Assembly: GCF_000788395.1 (NCBI RefSeq)
Contig: NZ_CP009888.1
Coordinates: 1,384,001-1,448,000, forward strand
From: Pseudoalteromonas piratica
GTDB lineage: Bacteria; Pseudomonadota; Gammaproteobacteria; Enterobacterales; Alteromonadaceae
Length of the DNA: 64,000 bases
Direction of reading: 5' to 3'
Shown: in pieces, positions 8,268-17,051 of the stretch
Numbering within the stretch: the first letter of the stretch is position 1
Layout: every line of letters begins with the position of its first letter
Notes under the pieces: model-generated
What the model was told of the DNA's origin: nothing
The model's input: only the letters and a program-made list of their open reading frames with translations
Database searches by the model: none
Position numbers and translations under genes: made by a program

Positions 8268-8683
8268 GCCAGTTAAACTGCGAGTTACTTGACCCAATCA
8301 TGCATCCTTTAATCAATAAATTTTATCAACAACATAAGGTTAGAGGTCGCGCTAAAAGTCACGACGATGTGTGGGTTATCAAAATTGAGAAGCAAATTGT
8401 GGCCACTGCAAAAGTGAGCCCTAAACAAGGGCACTTATTGCTGACAGGGGTTTTCACTTTACCTGCTTATCGTAGTCAACGCCTTGCGTCTCACCTAATT
8501 GCTCACCTCCACAGCTTCTACTCACAGCCTATTTTTACATTTGCCTACTCGCATCTTGTAACTTGGTATAACCGCAATAAATTTAAATCAGTCGAGCCAC
8601 CTACCGCGCTTGCGATGTTGTTTCAAGCGTATATTCGTCAAGGGCGTGATATACAGTGTATGGTAAGTCATCAGGAGTCATAA
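8264..8683 (+). CDS. GNAT-family N-acetyltransferase
   Basis: A 139-residue protein reading from TTG at 8264, overlapping the previous stop (TTGA). An ATG at 8300 is the alternative start. The GNAT core is visible: DDVWVIKIEKQIVATAKV (beta strands), LTGVFTLPAYRSQRLASHLIAHL, which matches the V-P-x-x-R-x-x-x-x/A acetyl-CoA-binding motif A, and the YNRNKFKSVEP segment typical of motif B. The substrate is unknown. The next gene begins 2 nt after its stop, so it belongs to an 8067-8264-8686 operon in which a small protein, an acetyltransferase and a large sensor are co-transcribed. Confidence 0.75.
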   Translation: MSQLNCELLDPIMHPLINKFYQQHKVRGRAKSHDDVWVIKIEKQIVATAKVSPKQGHLLLTGVFTLPAYRSQRLASHLIAHLHSFYSQPIFTFAYSHLVTWYNRNKFKSVEPPTALAMLFQAYIRQGRDIQCMVSHQES

Positions 8684-8685
8684 CT

Positions 8686-11600
8686 ATGCTTACCCGTTTT
8701 GTCTACTTATTGTGTTGTATTAGCTTTTTATCAATCAGCGCCTTTGCTATCGATAGCCCCAATGTACGCCGATTTTCACCAAATGAAGGCTTGGCGCAAT
8801 CTTATGTTACAGGGTTATTAGTCGATAAAAATGGCTATTTGTGGATAGGTACCGAGGCGGGTGTTAATCGTTATGATGGTTATCAGCTCTCTACCATGAC
8901 AGGCCCTGAAGGCAGGCTTCGTGATAAATCCATCGACTTTCTTTATGAAGACAAACAAAATGATATTTGGATTTCTACGACCTATGCAGGGCTTTACCGC
9001 TACGACACTGATACGTTTCAGTTAGAAAGAGTACTCGAATATAAAACTGATCGCAGCCATTCACCAATGGTTATGCTCGAAACTCACCAGCCAGGATTTT
9101 ATTGGTTAGGGCGAATGCGAAATTTAGCTCTACTTAACAGTCAAACCGGTCAAGTTAAGCAAGTTTTTGAGATTCCAGATAAGTTTAAGTATGCCTATGT
9201 TAGAGCATTAAAATATTACAAGCATTACTTGTTGATTGGTACGTCTGTAGGTATGTATGTAATGGATACTAAAACAGAGCAAGTTGTTGAACTTAAATAC
9301 CTCAATCAGCCAGCAGAACATTACGATCAACATAATGTAAAGTCATTTCATATATCTGGCTCAACACTATGGCTTGGAACCGTGCAAGGTTTACATACAG
9401 TAGAATTAGATGATATTGAACGTTTAGTTGCACGAGAGTTAGAAAAACTGCCCAGCGAAGTGCGTATTTCCGATCTCAATATTTGGAAAATAATGCCGTT
9501 TAAGTCAGGGCTTAAGCTCGCAACAAACCAAGGCGTTTACAATTATTTTGCTGATGATGATCAACTGATTAAAAGTACTGAATTAGATAATTCAGACTAC
9601 GAACTGAGCGATAACAGTATTGTTGATATGCTATTATCCGACGATGGCTCTATGTGGTTGGCGAGTAAATCTGATGGTGCTTATTTTGTATCTAAAAATA
9701 ATTACCTATTTCAAAACTATAATCGCGATACCTTGTATGGCGGTTTGTCTCATAACAACATTTGGTCAATTGTAGAGCACAATAAAGATATTTGGCTGGC
9801 TACCAGTGATGGTATTACTAAAATTAATCCAAATACTTACCAAAGCCAAACTTACCTAGAGGGTTACCTCGCCGACCGACTCAATCATGAATTTCACGTG
9901 TATCAGATGAATTTATTCGATAACGCGTTATTTCTTTCTACCCTTCGCGGATTATTCAAATTTGATTTAGAAACGCTGACGATTTCTGCCATCGAGGTCA
10001 AGTCAGAGTTGTACTCGGATATTTTTGAAAAACAAATTATTGTTGGTTATGTCAGCCCTGTTGGGGAAATGTTTTTTAAAAGCTTTAAACATGGATATTT
10101 TAAATACAACTTAAAAACAAAAGAATTAGTAAAAATTTCACCTGAAATAGACGTGATTGATGACACCATTTCGGGCTACTTTTTACCGCCATTAACAGAT
10201 CAACAAATGCCAATGTTTTATCACAGCAAATCACTTTATCAACTGCAACCAGATAATAGTGTTCAGCTGTTGTATAAAGCACCTGTACGAGACGATGTTG
10301 AATACCTAGAGATGTCTTCATATGTTATCGATGACAATGGGATTTTGTGGCTTTCCTATTTTGGTTATGGACTGGTTGGGCTCGATAGTAAAACATTTGA
10401 AGAAAAATATCGTATTGAAGATAAGTTTGATACTCGTGGTTCATTGTTTTATAGCCTAACCAAAGATCAGCGCGGCATGATTTGGATGGCAAGTCACAGC
10501 GGTATTTGGCGTTTTAATCCAAATACGCTGCACTTTAGACAATACACCGTAGATGACGGTATAACGGTAAACGAATTTAATTCAGGGGCAAAACTTACTT
10601 ACTCAGATGGCCGTATTATTTTCGGTTCGATTAAAGGGGTTACTAGCTTTTACCCTGAACGGAATGATAAAAATGAGCAGATTTCAGAGCGAGTAAACAT
10701 TACATCAATCACTTTGATGTCGCGTAAATTAGAAGCTGAATCGGTGATCCAGCGTAATCTACTTGAACTTGATTACGATGATATTGGTTTAGAAATCGGT
10801 TTTTCAGCAATGCTATTTAAATACCAAGATCGCGTAGAGTACGAATATCGGTTAGATGATTTACCACTGGTGAGAACAGATAATAATAAAGTCGCGTTTG
10901 CCCGTATTGCCCCTGGCAAGCATACATTTTATGTACGTGCACGTGACCCTCTTAATGGTAATTATACCGAATTCAAAAGTTTCACAATCCAAGTGCATTA
11001 CCCACCATGGCGTTCCCCAGCAGCGTTTGCCAGTTATTTTGTGTTGCTAGCGAGTTTGATTTCAGTTTGGATGCTGCGTCGCCATCGTTATCAACAACGC
11101 TTATTGTCTGCCCATAAAGAAAGTAGTGAAAATGAAACTCGCTTAATGTTGGCACTCGAAAGCAGTAAATCCGGTGTCTGGGAGTGGCAAAGTGGTGTGG
11201 GCGATATTTATCAACCACGTTTATGCAACGAGTTAGGTTTTGAAAAATCAAATGTCACGCTAGAAGATTATTTGTCCAAAATACACCCAGAAGACAGGGC
11301 GAAATATCGCATTGAGTGGTTGGAGTTTGTCAGTACGCAAAAGGGAGACTTTAACTTAACTTATCGTGTGCGCCATAACCAAGGTCATTGGCGTTGGTAT
11401 AAAGATGTAGGCCGTGTAATTGAGTGGGATGGTGAATTGCCGCAACGCGTCACCGGCACTTACACAAACTTTACCCGTGAACGTCAATTTGAATACAGTG
11501 CTCGATTATTTAGCGCGGCGTTTGAACACACCCGAGATTGGGTGTTCGTGATGGATAGGGAGTTTAACATTGTGGCGATTAATAAAGCCCTTAGGGAAAG

Positions 11601-11874
11601 TCACCAATTCGATGTGGAGAAAGACAGCTCACGAAAGCTTTCATTAGGCTTAAAACCAGAACGTCGAGTTCATTATTTACGTGAACTAAATAAGCTAAGT
11701 GCCGGTCAATTGTATCAATCTGAAGAAATTATCACGAACCCGCAAGGTAATGAATTTAATTGCTTAATTAAGGTCACCGCTGTGGCTGGGGAGCGTGGTG
11801 ATGTCGAAAATTATGTGGTGGTAATTACTGATGTCAGCAGTTTAAAAGAGGCCAGTGCTCACTTCACTTGTTGA
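8686..11874 (+). CDS. Periplasmic propeller / PAS sensor protein without output domain
   Basis: A 1062-residue protein starting at ATG 8686, preceded by AGGAG at 8673; an in-frame GTG at 8656 overlaps the upstream gene and is less likely. Order: signal peptide (to FAIDS), two-component-regulator propeller repeats over about 25-650 (GYLWIGTEAGVNRYDG, NDIWISTTYAGLYRYD, GMIWMASHSGIWRFNP), a Y_Y_Y-type domain about 690-775, a transmembrane helix near 780-800, a PAS fold with PAC about 820-940, and a second PAS about 945-1055. The frame stops at SSLKEASAHFTC, exactly where a GGDEF, EAL or histidine kinase normally begins. As it stands there is no visible effector, so it is either a truncated c-di-GMP or kinase sensor or a stand-alone receptor. 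Confidence 0.85.
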   Translation: MLTRFVYLLCCISFLSISAFAIDSPNVRRFSPNEGLAQSYVTGLLVDKNGYLWIGTEAGVNRYDGYQLSTMTGPEGRLRDKSIDFLYEDKQNDIWISTTYAGLYRYDTDTFQLERVLEYKTDRSHSPMVMLETHQPGFYWLGRMRNLALLNSQTGQVKQVFEIPDKFKYAYVRALKYYKHYLLIGTSVGMYVMDTKTEQVVELKYLNQPAEHYDQHNVKSFHISGSTLWLGTVQGLHTVELDDIERLVARELEKLPSEVRISDLNIWKIMPFKSGLKLATNQGVYNYFADDDQLIKSTELDNSDYELSDNSIVDMLLSDDGSMWLASKSDGAYFVSKNNYLFQNYNRDTLYGGLSHNNIWSIVEHNKDIWLATSDGITKINPNTYQSQTYLEGYLADRLNHEFHVYQMNLFDNALFLSTLRGLFKFDLETLTISAIEVKSELYSDIFEKQIIVGYVSPVGEMFFKSFKHGYFKYNLKTKELVKISPEIDVIDDTISGYFLPPLTDQQMPMFYHSKSLYQLQPDNSVQLLYKAPVRDDVEYLEMSSYVIDDNGILWLSYFGYGLVGLDSKTFEEKYRIEDKFDTRGSLFYSLTKDQRGMIWMASHSGIWRFNPNTLHFRQYTVDDGITVNEFNSGAKLTYSDGRIIFGSIKGVTSFYPERNDKNEQISERVNITSITLMSRKLEAESVIQRNLLELDYDDIGLEIGFSAMLFKYQDRVEYEYRLDDLPLVRTDNNKVAFARIAPGKHTFYVRARDPLNGNYTEFKSFTIQVHYPPWRSPAAFASYFVLLASLISVWMLRRHRYQQRLLSAHKESSENETRLMLALESSKSGVWEWQSGVGDIYQPRLCNELGFEKSNVTLEDYLSKIHPEDRAKYRIEWLEFVSTQKGDFNLTYRVRHNQGHWRWYKDVGRVIEWDGELPQRVTGTYTNFTRERQFEYSARLFSAAFEHTRDWVFVMDREFNIVAINKALRESHQFDVEKDSSRKLSLGLKPERRVHYLRELNKLSAGQLYQSEEIITNPQGNEFNCLIKVTAVAGERGDVENYVVVITDVSSLKEASAHFTC

Positions 11875-12068
11875 CTTAAACGCGAGTTAAGAAGTTAACC
11901 AGCTATTTTTGATATGTATTAACTTTCGAACTTGGTTGTGTTCTTAGTAAAAGGCAAAATTTGTGCGTCAATAGTGAACCTACTGCAAACAAGATTAATG
12001 CAGAAATAAGTACAAGTAGCTGCTAGAAAGCAATTTGTTTTTCCGAGTTCAGATTAGTTAAACAAAGC

Positions 12069-12106
12069 GAGCACCATTATTAGCGCTATTGCGTTTAATG
12101 GTACTC
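12069..12106. terminator. Hairpin after the sensor gene
   Basis: GAG-C-ACCATTA pairs with TAATGGT-A-CTC (10 bp with one mismatch) around an inner CGC-TATT-GCG hairpin, then TTTA on the plus strand. It lies 195 nt past the sensor stop. It could terminate transcription weakly; the T run is short. Confidence 0.45.
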
Positions 12107-12127
12107 TTTAATACTTTCCAAACTTAA

Positions 12128-12149
12128 GAAAAACTAGCTAGTATGCTAG
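12128..12149 (-). terminator. Weak terminator at the end of the channel gene
   Basis: On the minus strand CTAGC, loop ATACTA, GCTAG, then TTTTTC. The 5-bp stem includes the channel's TAG stop codon. Short stem, so modest confidence. Confidence 0.4.
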
Positions 12150-13093
12150 GGGATTTTATGGCCGCAGTTTGTGCAGTAGCGAATATGCTTTATTTCTTCC
12201 ATTTTCTTGCGAATAGCTAATTGCGCTTCTTTTTTACTTAATCCTAACTCAATGCGCATTTCTTCAATTTGTGCTTTATCTTGTTCACAAATTTCCCCAT
12301 CGCGTGAGCAAAGCGCAACGAATTGGGCAAACTTAACGCGGCGTCGTCGAAGTTGATCTGAAAAGCTCGATGCAAGCAGGCCTGTGGGTATCGCGACCAT
12401 GCCCATGCTAAGAACGGTAATGACACCACCAAAAAAACGACCTAATGGAGTAATCGGTACAACGTCACCATAACCAACGGTTGTAAGTGTGGCCATTGCC
12501 CACCACATTGCATCAGGAATGGAACCGAACTTATCGGGTTGTTCGTCGTGTTCAATTAGATAAATGCCGCATGATGCGGTTATTAGCGCTACACCCATAA
12601 TAAAGAAAGCTGCTAGCAATGGCCCTTTTTCTTCGCGAATGCTTTGCAAAAGCAATTGCATGGCACGTGAGTAGCGAGTTAATTTTAATACTCTTAATAA
12701 CCTGAATACGCGTAAGAAGCGCAGATCAAAATTAACAAATAACATCAGGTAAGTTGGTAAAATAGCAAGCAAATCAACTACTGCCAGAGGTGAACGTAGA
12801 TAACGTAACCGTTTGCGCCAATTAGCAATGGGCAAATCACGATATTGTTCTTTATCAACACACACCCAGAACCTGAGTAGGTATTCAATCGTAAAGATAC
12901 CCACTGAGATAACTTCAATCGCAATAAAAAGTTGACGATGGGCTGAAGCTATTTCTTCAACCGACTCCAATACGATGGCAATCACATTACCGACAATCAA
13001 CAGAATTAATAAAACGTCAATGATCCGTCCGACTCGTAAACCTTCACCTGAGCTTTCAAGTACTTGTGCTAGGTTGTAGCGTAATTGATTCAC
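12146..13093 (-). CDS. Voltage-gated potassium channel family ion transporter
   Basis: A 315-residue inner-membrane protein beginning at GTG, with AGAGG seven bases upstream. It has the six-helix voltage-gated layout: S1 LLILLIVGNVIAIVLESV, S2/S3 segments, an S4 with regularly spaced arginines (RFLRVFRLLRVLKLTRYSR), the selectivity filter TTVGYGDVVP, and S6 (GGVITVLSMGMVAIPTGLL). The C-terminal cytosolic tail of about 75 residues is charged and ends with RYCTNCGHKIP, a half zinc-ribbon of two cysteines. It is longer than a bare pore unit and lacks a TrkA-N (RCK) domain. It follows patZ by 9 nt on the same strand and is probably co-transcribed. Confidence 0.9.
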   Translation of the reverse strand: MNQLRYNLAQVLESSGEGLRVGRIIDVLLILLIVGNVIAIVLESVEEIASAHRQLFIAIEVISVGIFTIEYLLRFWVCVDKEQYRDLPIANWRKRLRYLRSPLAVVDLLAILPTYLMLFVNFDLRFLRVFRLLRVLKLTRYSRAMQLLLQSIREEKGPLLAAFFIMGVALITASCGIYLIEHDEQPDKFGSIPDAMWWAMATLTTVGYGDVVPITPLGRFFGGVITVLSMGMVAIPTGLLASSFSDQLRRRRVKFAQFVALCSRDGEICEQDKAQIEEMRIELGLSKKEAQLAIRKKMEEIKHIRYCTNCGHKIP

Positions 13094-13102
13094 ATTGACC
13101 TC

Positions 13103-15772
13103 TTAAGCTAATGGCATTGTCATGACAATTGTGCCTTCTTCAAAATCACGGGTAACTTTAAACCCAAGCTTTTTCGCAAGGCCGATCATTCCGGCATTTT
13201 CTGGCAAGGTGAGCCCTTCGATTTTTTCGACTTTTTGGCGTTTACAGTGGTCAATTACCGACTGCATTAAAATTCGCCCTAAGCCAAGTCCTTTAATGTC
13301 AGAGCGCACCACAACAGCAAACTCCGCAACGAGGTTGTCTGGATCCATCAATACGCGAGATACCCCAAGAGTTTGCCATACGTCGTCACGACGCTGAGTG
13401 ACAATAAAAGCCATTTCTCGGTCATAATCAATTTGCGTCATCTTGGCAAGTTGTTCATGACTAAACTGCGGCATTTCACCAAAGAAGCGTTTATATCTAT
13501 CTTCCTTAGTAAGTTTATTATCAAACTCACGATGGGCTTCTTCATCTTCTGGACGAATAGGGCGAAGCAGTGCCATTGAGCCATCTTTTAAGGTTATTTC
13601 TTGCTCCAACTCTTTTGGGTACGGCCTAATTGCTAAGCGCTTAATACGGCTGCCAGCTTGGTATTTTTCAAGCTCAATACAAGCATCTAAAACCTGAAAC
13701 TTTCCTTGCAAAGCGAGCACAGGGTTAAGCTCGAGAGATTTAATATCTGGGTTTTCAACCACCATTTGAGACACCCGTGTAAGCATGGCGCAAAGTGTAT
13801 ATTTATCAATTTTAGTTGGTAGATGTTTCTCTTTAATAAATCCTTTATCGCTTGCTGCAGCAATCAAATACTTCGCTAAGTTCATATTAAGCGGCGGAAG
13901 AGCAACAGCTGCTAAATCAAAGTTAAGCGCGGTACCGGCTTCGCCGAGTAAAATTACAGGGCCAAAATTAGGATCTGTTTTTACTGCAATACGAAGTTCT
14001 TGACCGCCAGCTCGTGTCGCCATGCGCTGCAAAGCAAAACCATCAATTTGTGCATCCGGATAGGTTTCATTAATTCTCAAAAGCATATTGAAGGCTGTCT
14101 GCTCGACTTCATCACCGTCATTAAGATTCAGTACCACACCGCCAACATCTGATTTTGATGGAATGTTAGGGCTTACTAATTTAAGTGCTACTGGAAAACC
14201 CATTTTTTCAGCGTACTCACGTGCCTCAGTTGGGGTATAGGCATGTTGAGTGGCGATGCAGTTTATTTGGTAGCAATTTAAAAGTGGTGCAGCATCATGA
14301 GTAGGCAAGTAATGCATTTTTTCTTGCAGATGGTTTTCTATAATTGCGGCAGCAGCATCGGTATGAATATTATCTGAGTCGAGTAATGACTCAGGGGTTT
14401 GCGTTAAGTGTTTCTGATTACGTCGATACTGAATTAAGTGCATATATGCGGCTACAGCACCTTCTGGCGTCCGATAGGTTGGAATTCCAGCTGCTTGACA
14501 CACTTTACGTGCTTCATATGCAGCGGTTTCACCCATAAAGTTCGTCATGACATATGGCCGTTGCATTTTAGGTATTTTATTTACCGTTTCAGCAATAATT
14601 GTGGCGAAATCCTCACTCGGAGCAAGCGCGGATGGGCTGTGTAAAATCAATAAATTATCAACTTCTGGCGCTTTTACTAAAATCTCAAGCGCTTTTTGAT
14701 AGCGTCTTGGATCTGAGTCACCATAAATGTCGACAGGGTTAGCAAACGAAGTATGTTGAGGTAACACTTGATTAAGTTTGGCTATCGTTTCTTTCGATAA
14801 TTCAGCAAGTTTGCCTGAGCTTTGAATGAGTGTATCGACTGACATGACACCCGGTCCACCGCCATTGGTAAGAATGGTAAGAGCTTCTTGCTTTAATAAC
14901 TTGGGATGAAGAGCAAGTGTTTGCGTCGCGGCAAATAATTCGCGTAAATCATTTACTCGTAACATACCTGCGCGTTGAAACATAGCATCATAAACCGCGT
15001 CTGAGCCCTGATTTCCCCCAGTATGGGCGATGGCAGCATCCGCTCCCGCTGCCGTTTTGCCTGTTTTAATCGCTATCACTGGTTTACTAAATGCGGCAGC
15101 CCTTGCTGCGGAAATAAACCTTCGGGTGTGCTCGATATTATCGATGTACAACAGAATCGCTTGGGTGTTGGCGTCACGTCCCAAAAAGTCGACTAATTCA
15201 TCAAAGTCGATATCACCACAATCACCTACAGAAACAAAGTATGAGAAGCCTATATCTTTGGTTTTTGCCCAATCTAAAATAGTTGAACAAACAGCGGCAG
15301 ATTGTGATACGAATGCAATTTTACCGGGTTTAGCAACCATATGTGAAAAGCTGGCATTCAGACCAATGCGTGGAATGAGAAGACCTAGACTATTTGGTCC
15401 AAGAATATTTACCTCGGCTTTTTTAGCGGTATTGATTAACGCTTCTTTTAAAGCTTTATCAAACCCTGAGGCAATAATGATGGCATTCTTACACCCTTTT
15501 TCACCTAGTTGCTCAATGATTTTGCAACAGTGCTCTTTATTAGTGCAGATAACAGCGAGGTCGGGTATTTGTGGTAAAACGTCTATGGTTGGGTAGGCTA
15601 GTACGCCATGTACTGCTTTATATTTAGGTGTTACAGGCATTATTGGGCCATTAAACCCCCCTTGTAATAAGTTACGCATTACCACATAACCTGCTCGATT
15701 TGTGCGATTCGATGCACCAATCACAGCAACTGACTTAGGGTTGAAAAATTGGCTTATCCTTTTTACCGTCAT
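13103..15772 (-). CDS. patZ: Acetyl-CoA synthetase (ADP-forming)-like protein lysine acetyltransferase
   Basis: An 889-residue protein close in length and layout to E. coli PatZ (YfiQ/Pka, 886 residues). Residues 1-130 form a CoA-binding Rossmann domain (SVAVIGASNRTNRAGYVVMR), 150-460 the ligase-CoA domains, about 490-690 an ATP-grasp domain (GFPVALKLVSPNIPSKSDVG), and about 710-889 a GNAT domain (LRPIRPEDEEAH, RSDIKGLGLGRILMQSVI). In enterobacteria this protein acetylates and inactivates acetyl-CoA synthetase at its catalytic lysine. Here acs lies about 10 kb downstream in the window, so the same role is inferred. A membrane channel gene follows 9 nt later on the same strand. Confidence 0.88.
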   Translation of the reverse strand: MTVKRISQFFNPKSVAVIGASNRTNRAGYVVMRNLLQGGFNGPIMPVTPKYKAVHGVLAYPTIDVLPQIPDLAVICTNKEHCCKIIEQLGEKGCKNAIIIASGFDKALKEALINTAKKAEVNILGPNSLGLLIPRIGLNASFSHMVAKPGKIAFVSQSAAVCSTILDWAKTKDIGFSYFVSVGDCGDIDFDELVDFLGRDANTQAILLYIDNIEHTRRFISAARAAAFSKPVIAIKTGKTAAGADAAIAHTGGNQGSDAVYDAMFQRAGMLRVNDLRELFAATQTLALHPKLLKQEALTILTNGGGPGVMSVDTLIQSSGKLAELSKETIAKLNQVLPQHTSFANPVDIYGDSDPRRYQKALEILVKAPEVDNLLILHSPSALAPSEDFATIIAETVNKIPKMQRPYVMTNFMGETAAYEARKVCQAAGIPTYRTPEGAVAAYMHLIQYRRNQKHLTQTPESLLDSDNIHTDAAAAIIENHLQEKMHYLPTHDAAPLLNCYQINCIATQHAYTPTEAREYAEKMGFPVALKLVSPNIPSKSDVGGVVLNLNDGDEVEQTAFNMLLRINETYPDAQIDGFALQRMATRAGGQELRIAVKTDPNFGPVILLGEAGTALNFDLAAVALPPLNMNLAKYLIAAASDKGFIKEKHLPTKIDKYTLCAMLTRVSQMVVENPDIKSLELNPVLALQGKFQVLDACIELEKYQAGSRIKRLAIRPYPKELEQEITLKDGSMALLRPIRPEDEEAHREFDNKLTKEDRYKRFFGEMPQFSHEQLAKMTQIDYDREMAFIVTQRRDDVWQTLGVSRVLMDPDNLVAEFAVVVRSDIKGLGLGRILMQSVIDHCKRQKVEKIEGLTLPENAGMIGLAKKLGFKVTRDFEEGTIVMTMPLA

Positions 15773-15876
15773 AGCTTTTCACCAGAGTTAAGTTGTGTTT
15801 ATAGTATAAAATTCATTTACAAGTATAAAGTAATTATCAAACGAGATACTTGATATAAAACAGGGTCTTGTTATGC

Positions 15877-15891
15877 TTGATTGAGAATCAA
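15877..15891. promoter_or_regulatory. Short inverted repeat before the cupin gene
   Basis: TTGATT-GAG-AATCAA, perfect 6-bp arms, 15 nt before the cupin ATG and about 105 nt upstream of divergent patZ. The 5-nt gap between TTGAT and ATCAA rules out a standard FNR site. Possible operator only. Confidence 0.3.
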
Positions 15892-15906
15892 TATCGACTG
15901 TGAATT

Positions 15907-16290
15907 ATGACCCTACTATTGCTTAGTGCTGCAATAAGCAGCGCCCCTATAAATCTTGAGAACATGGTTGCACCGACAGATTTAGACAATGTGAAAGTTG
16001 TGCAGCTTGCTAGCAACCAAGATGCCAGCCAATTCCTTATTTTCATAAAAAAATCAGTGCCCCTCCACTTGCATAAAGAGCACAGTGAAATGGTTTACAT
16101 TGTTGATGGTGAAGGGAAAATGCAATTAGGAGATAAGTCATTTACGATTAAAAAAGGTGATTTTGTCAAAATAGATGAAAATACGCCGCATGGTGTTACG
16201 GTGACATCTCCACAACCTCTGAAAGTTTTATCAACCCAAACACCGGAGTATTTTGGTAAAGATAAACATCCTGTGACAGACCATGACTAA
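15907..16290 (+). CDS. Cupin-domain protein
   Basis: A 127-residue protein. An in-frame TGA two codons before the ATG fixes the start. The single cupin barrel is clear: VPLHLHKEHSEMVYIVDGEGK carries motif 1 (G-x5-H-x-H-x3-4-E-like metal ligands), and GDFVKIDENTPHGVTVTS carries motif 2. The first residues (TLLLLSAAISSAPIN) could be a short export signal but lack basic residues, so location is uncertain. The 3' end overlaps the SIMPL gene by 8 nt, suggesting a two-gene operon. Substrate unknown. Confidence 0.75.
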   Translation: MTLLLLSAAISSAPINLENMVAPTDLDNVKVVQLASNQDASQFLIFIKKSVPLHLHKEHSEMVYIVDGEGKMQLGDKSFTIKKGDFVKIDENTPHGVTVTSPQPLKVLSTQTPEYFGKDKHPVTDHD

Positions 16291-16990
16291 ACAATCCATT
16301 ACGATGTCGTTAATTTTTGCTGCGGCAATAATTCTTGCCAGTGTAATTTTAAAACAAGGCATTGTTGAATTTAAAACCCTAGATCGCAGTGTCTCAGTAA
16401 AAGGTTTGGCTGAAAAAGAGGTCATGGCGAATACCGTTATTTGGCCTATAAATTACTCGCTAGCGGGTAACGATTTAACGGCATTGATTGGTGAGCTTGA
16501 AACAAAAAATCAAGCGGTGCGCGCGTTTTTAGCATTGCATGGCTTTGCTGATGACGAAGTGTCGGTGGCGCCTCCTAATGTTGCTGACAAGTTAGCGCAA
16601 CCTTATGCGCAACTGGAAAAAGGCCAAATGCGTTACTTTGTTATGTCGAGTATTACTGTGTACAGCCATGAGCCAGAAAAAGTACGCCATGCACTCACTA
16701 AGGTAACGCAGCTAGCAAAACAAGGTATTGCTATTTCCAGTGATCGCTATGACGCAAAAGTGCAGTATATTTTTACCGGCTTGAACGACATTAAGCCTGA
16801 GATGATCCAACAAGCAACAGAGAAAGCTCGTGAAGTAGCACAAAAATTTGCCAGTGATTCAAATTCAACCCTTGGTAAAATCAAATCAGCGCGGCAGGGC
16901 CAGTTTACTATTGCAGATCGTGATTCCAACTCACCACACATTAAACGAGTGCGTGTTGTTTCAAGTCTTGAGTATTATTTAGTTGATTAG
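16283..16990 (+). CDS. SIMPL-domain (DUF541) periplasmic protein
   Basis: A 235-residue protein with an N-terminal hydrophobic segment (SLIFAAAIILASVILKQGI) that serves as signal or anchor. The body matches SIMPL/DUF541 proteins: RSVSVKGLAEKEVMANT, a central DDEVSVAPPNVADK, ISSDRYDAKVQYIFTGLNDIKPEMI, and KAREVAQKFASDSNSTLGKIKSARQGQF. Bacterial members are periplasmic or membrane-anchored; several are linked to oxidative-stress protection, with no defined activity. It overlaps the cupin gene by 8 nt and is followed by a separate DUF1835 gene. Confidence 0.85.
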   Translation: MTKQSITMSLIFAAAIILASVILKQGIVEFKTLDRSVSVKGLAEKEVMANTVIWPINYSLAGNDLTALIGELETKNQAVRAFLALHGFADDEVSVAPPNVADKLAQPYAQLEKGQMRYFVMSSITVYSHEPEKVRHALTKVTQLAKQGIAISSDRYDAKVQYIFTGLNDIKPEMIQQATEKAREVAQKFASDSNSTLGKIKSARQGQFTIADRDSNSPHIKRVRVVSSLEYYLVD

Positions 16991-17051
16991 TTTTAAGAAA
17001 CGGTATGTGCTGTTTTTTAACTTGCCGTACCTTTTCTGATGAGGTTTCTTT

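Noticed and set aside
11875..12068. Remnant of a GGDEF, EAL or kinase domain after the sensor gene
   Set aside because: Reading by eye in the plus frames gives frequent stops and no recognisable motif; a proper translated search was not possible here.
15030..15596. 188-codon open frame antisense to patZ
   Set aside because: It lies wholly within a convincing conserved coding region and mirrors its codon pattern; no start site or family features.
15877..15891. FNR or Fur site upstream of the cupin gene
   Set aside because: TTGAT and ATCAA are 5 nt apart rather than 4, and the match to a Fur box is poor; kept only as a low-confidence inverted repeat.
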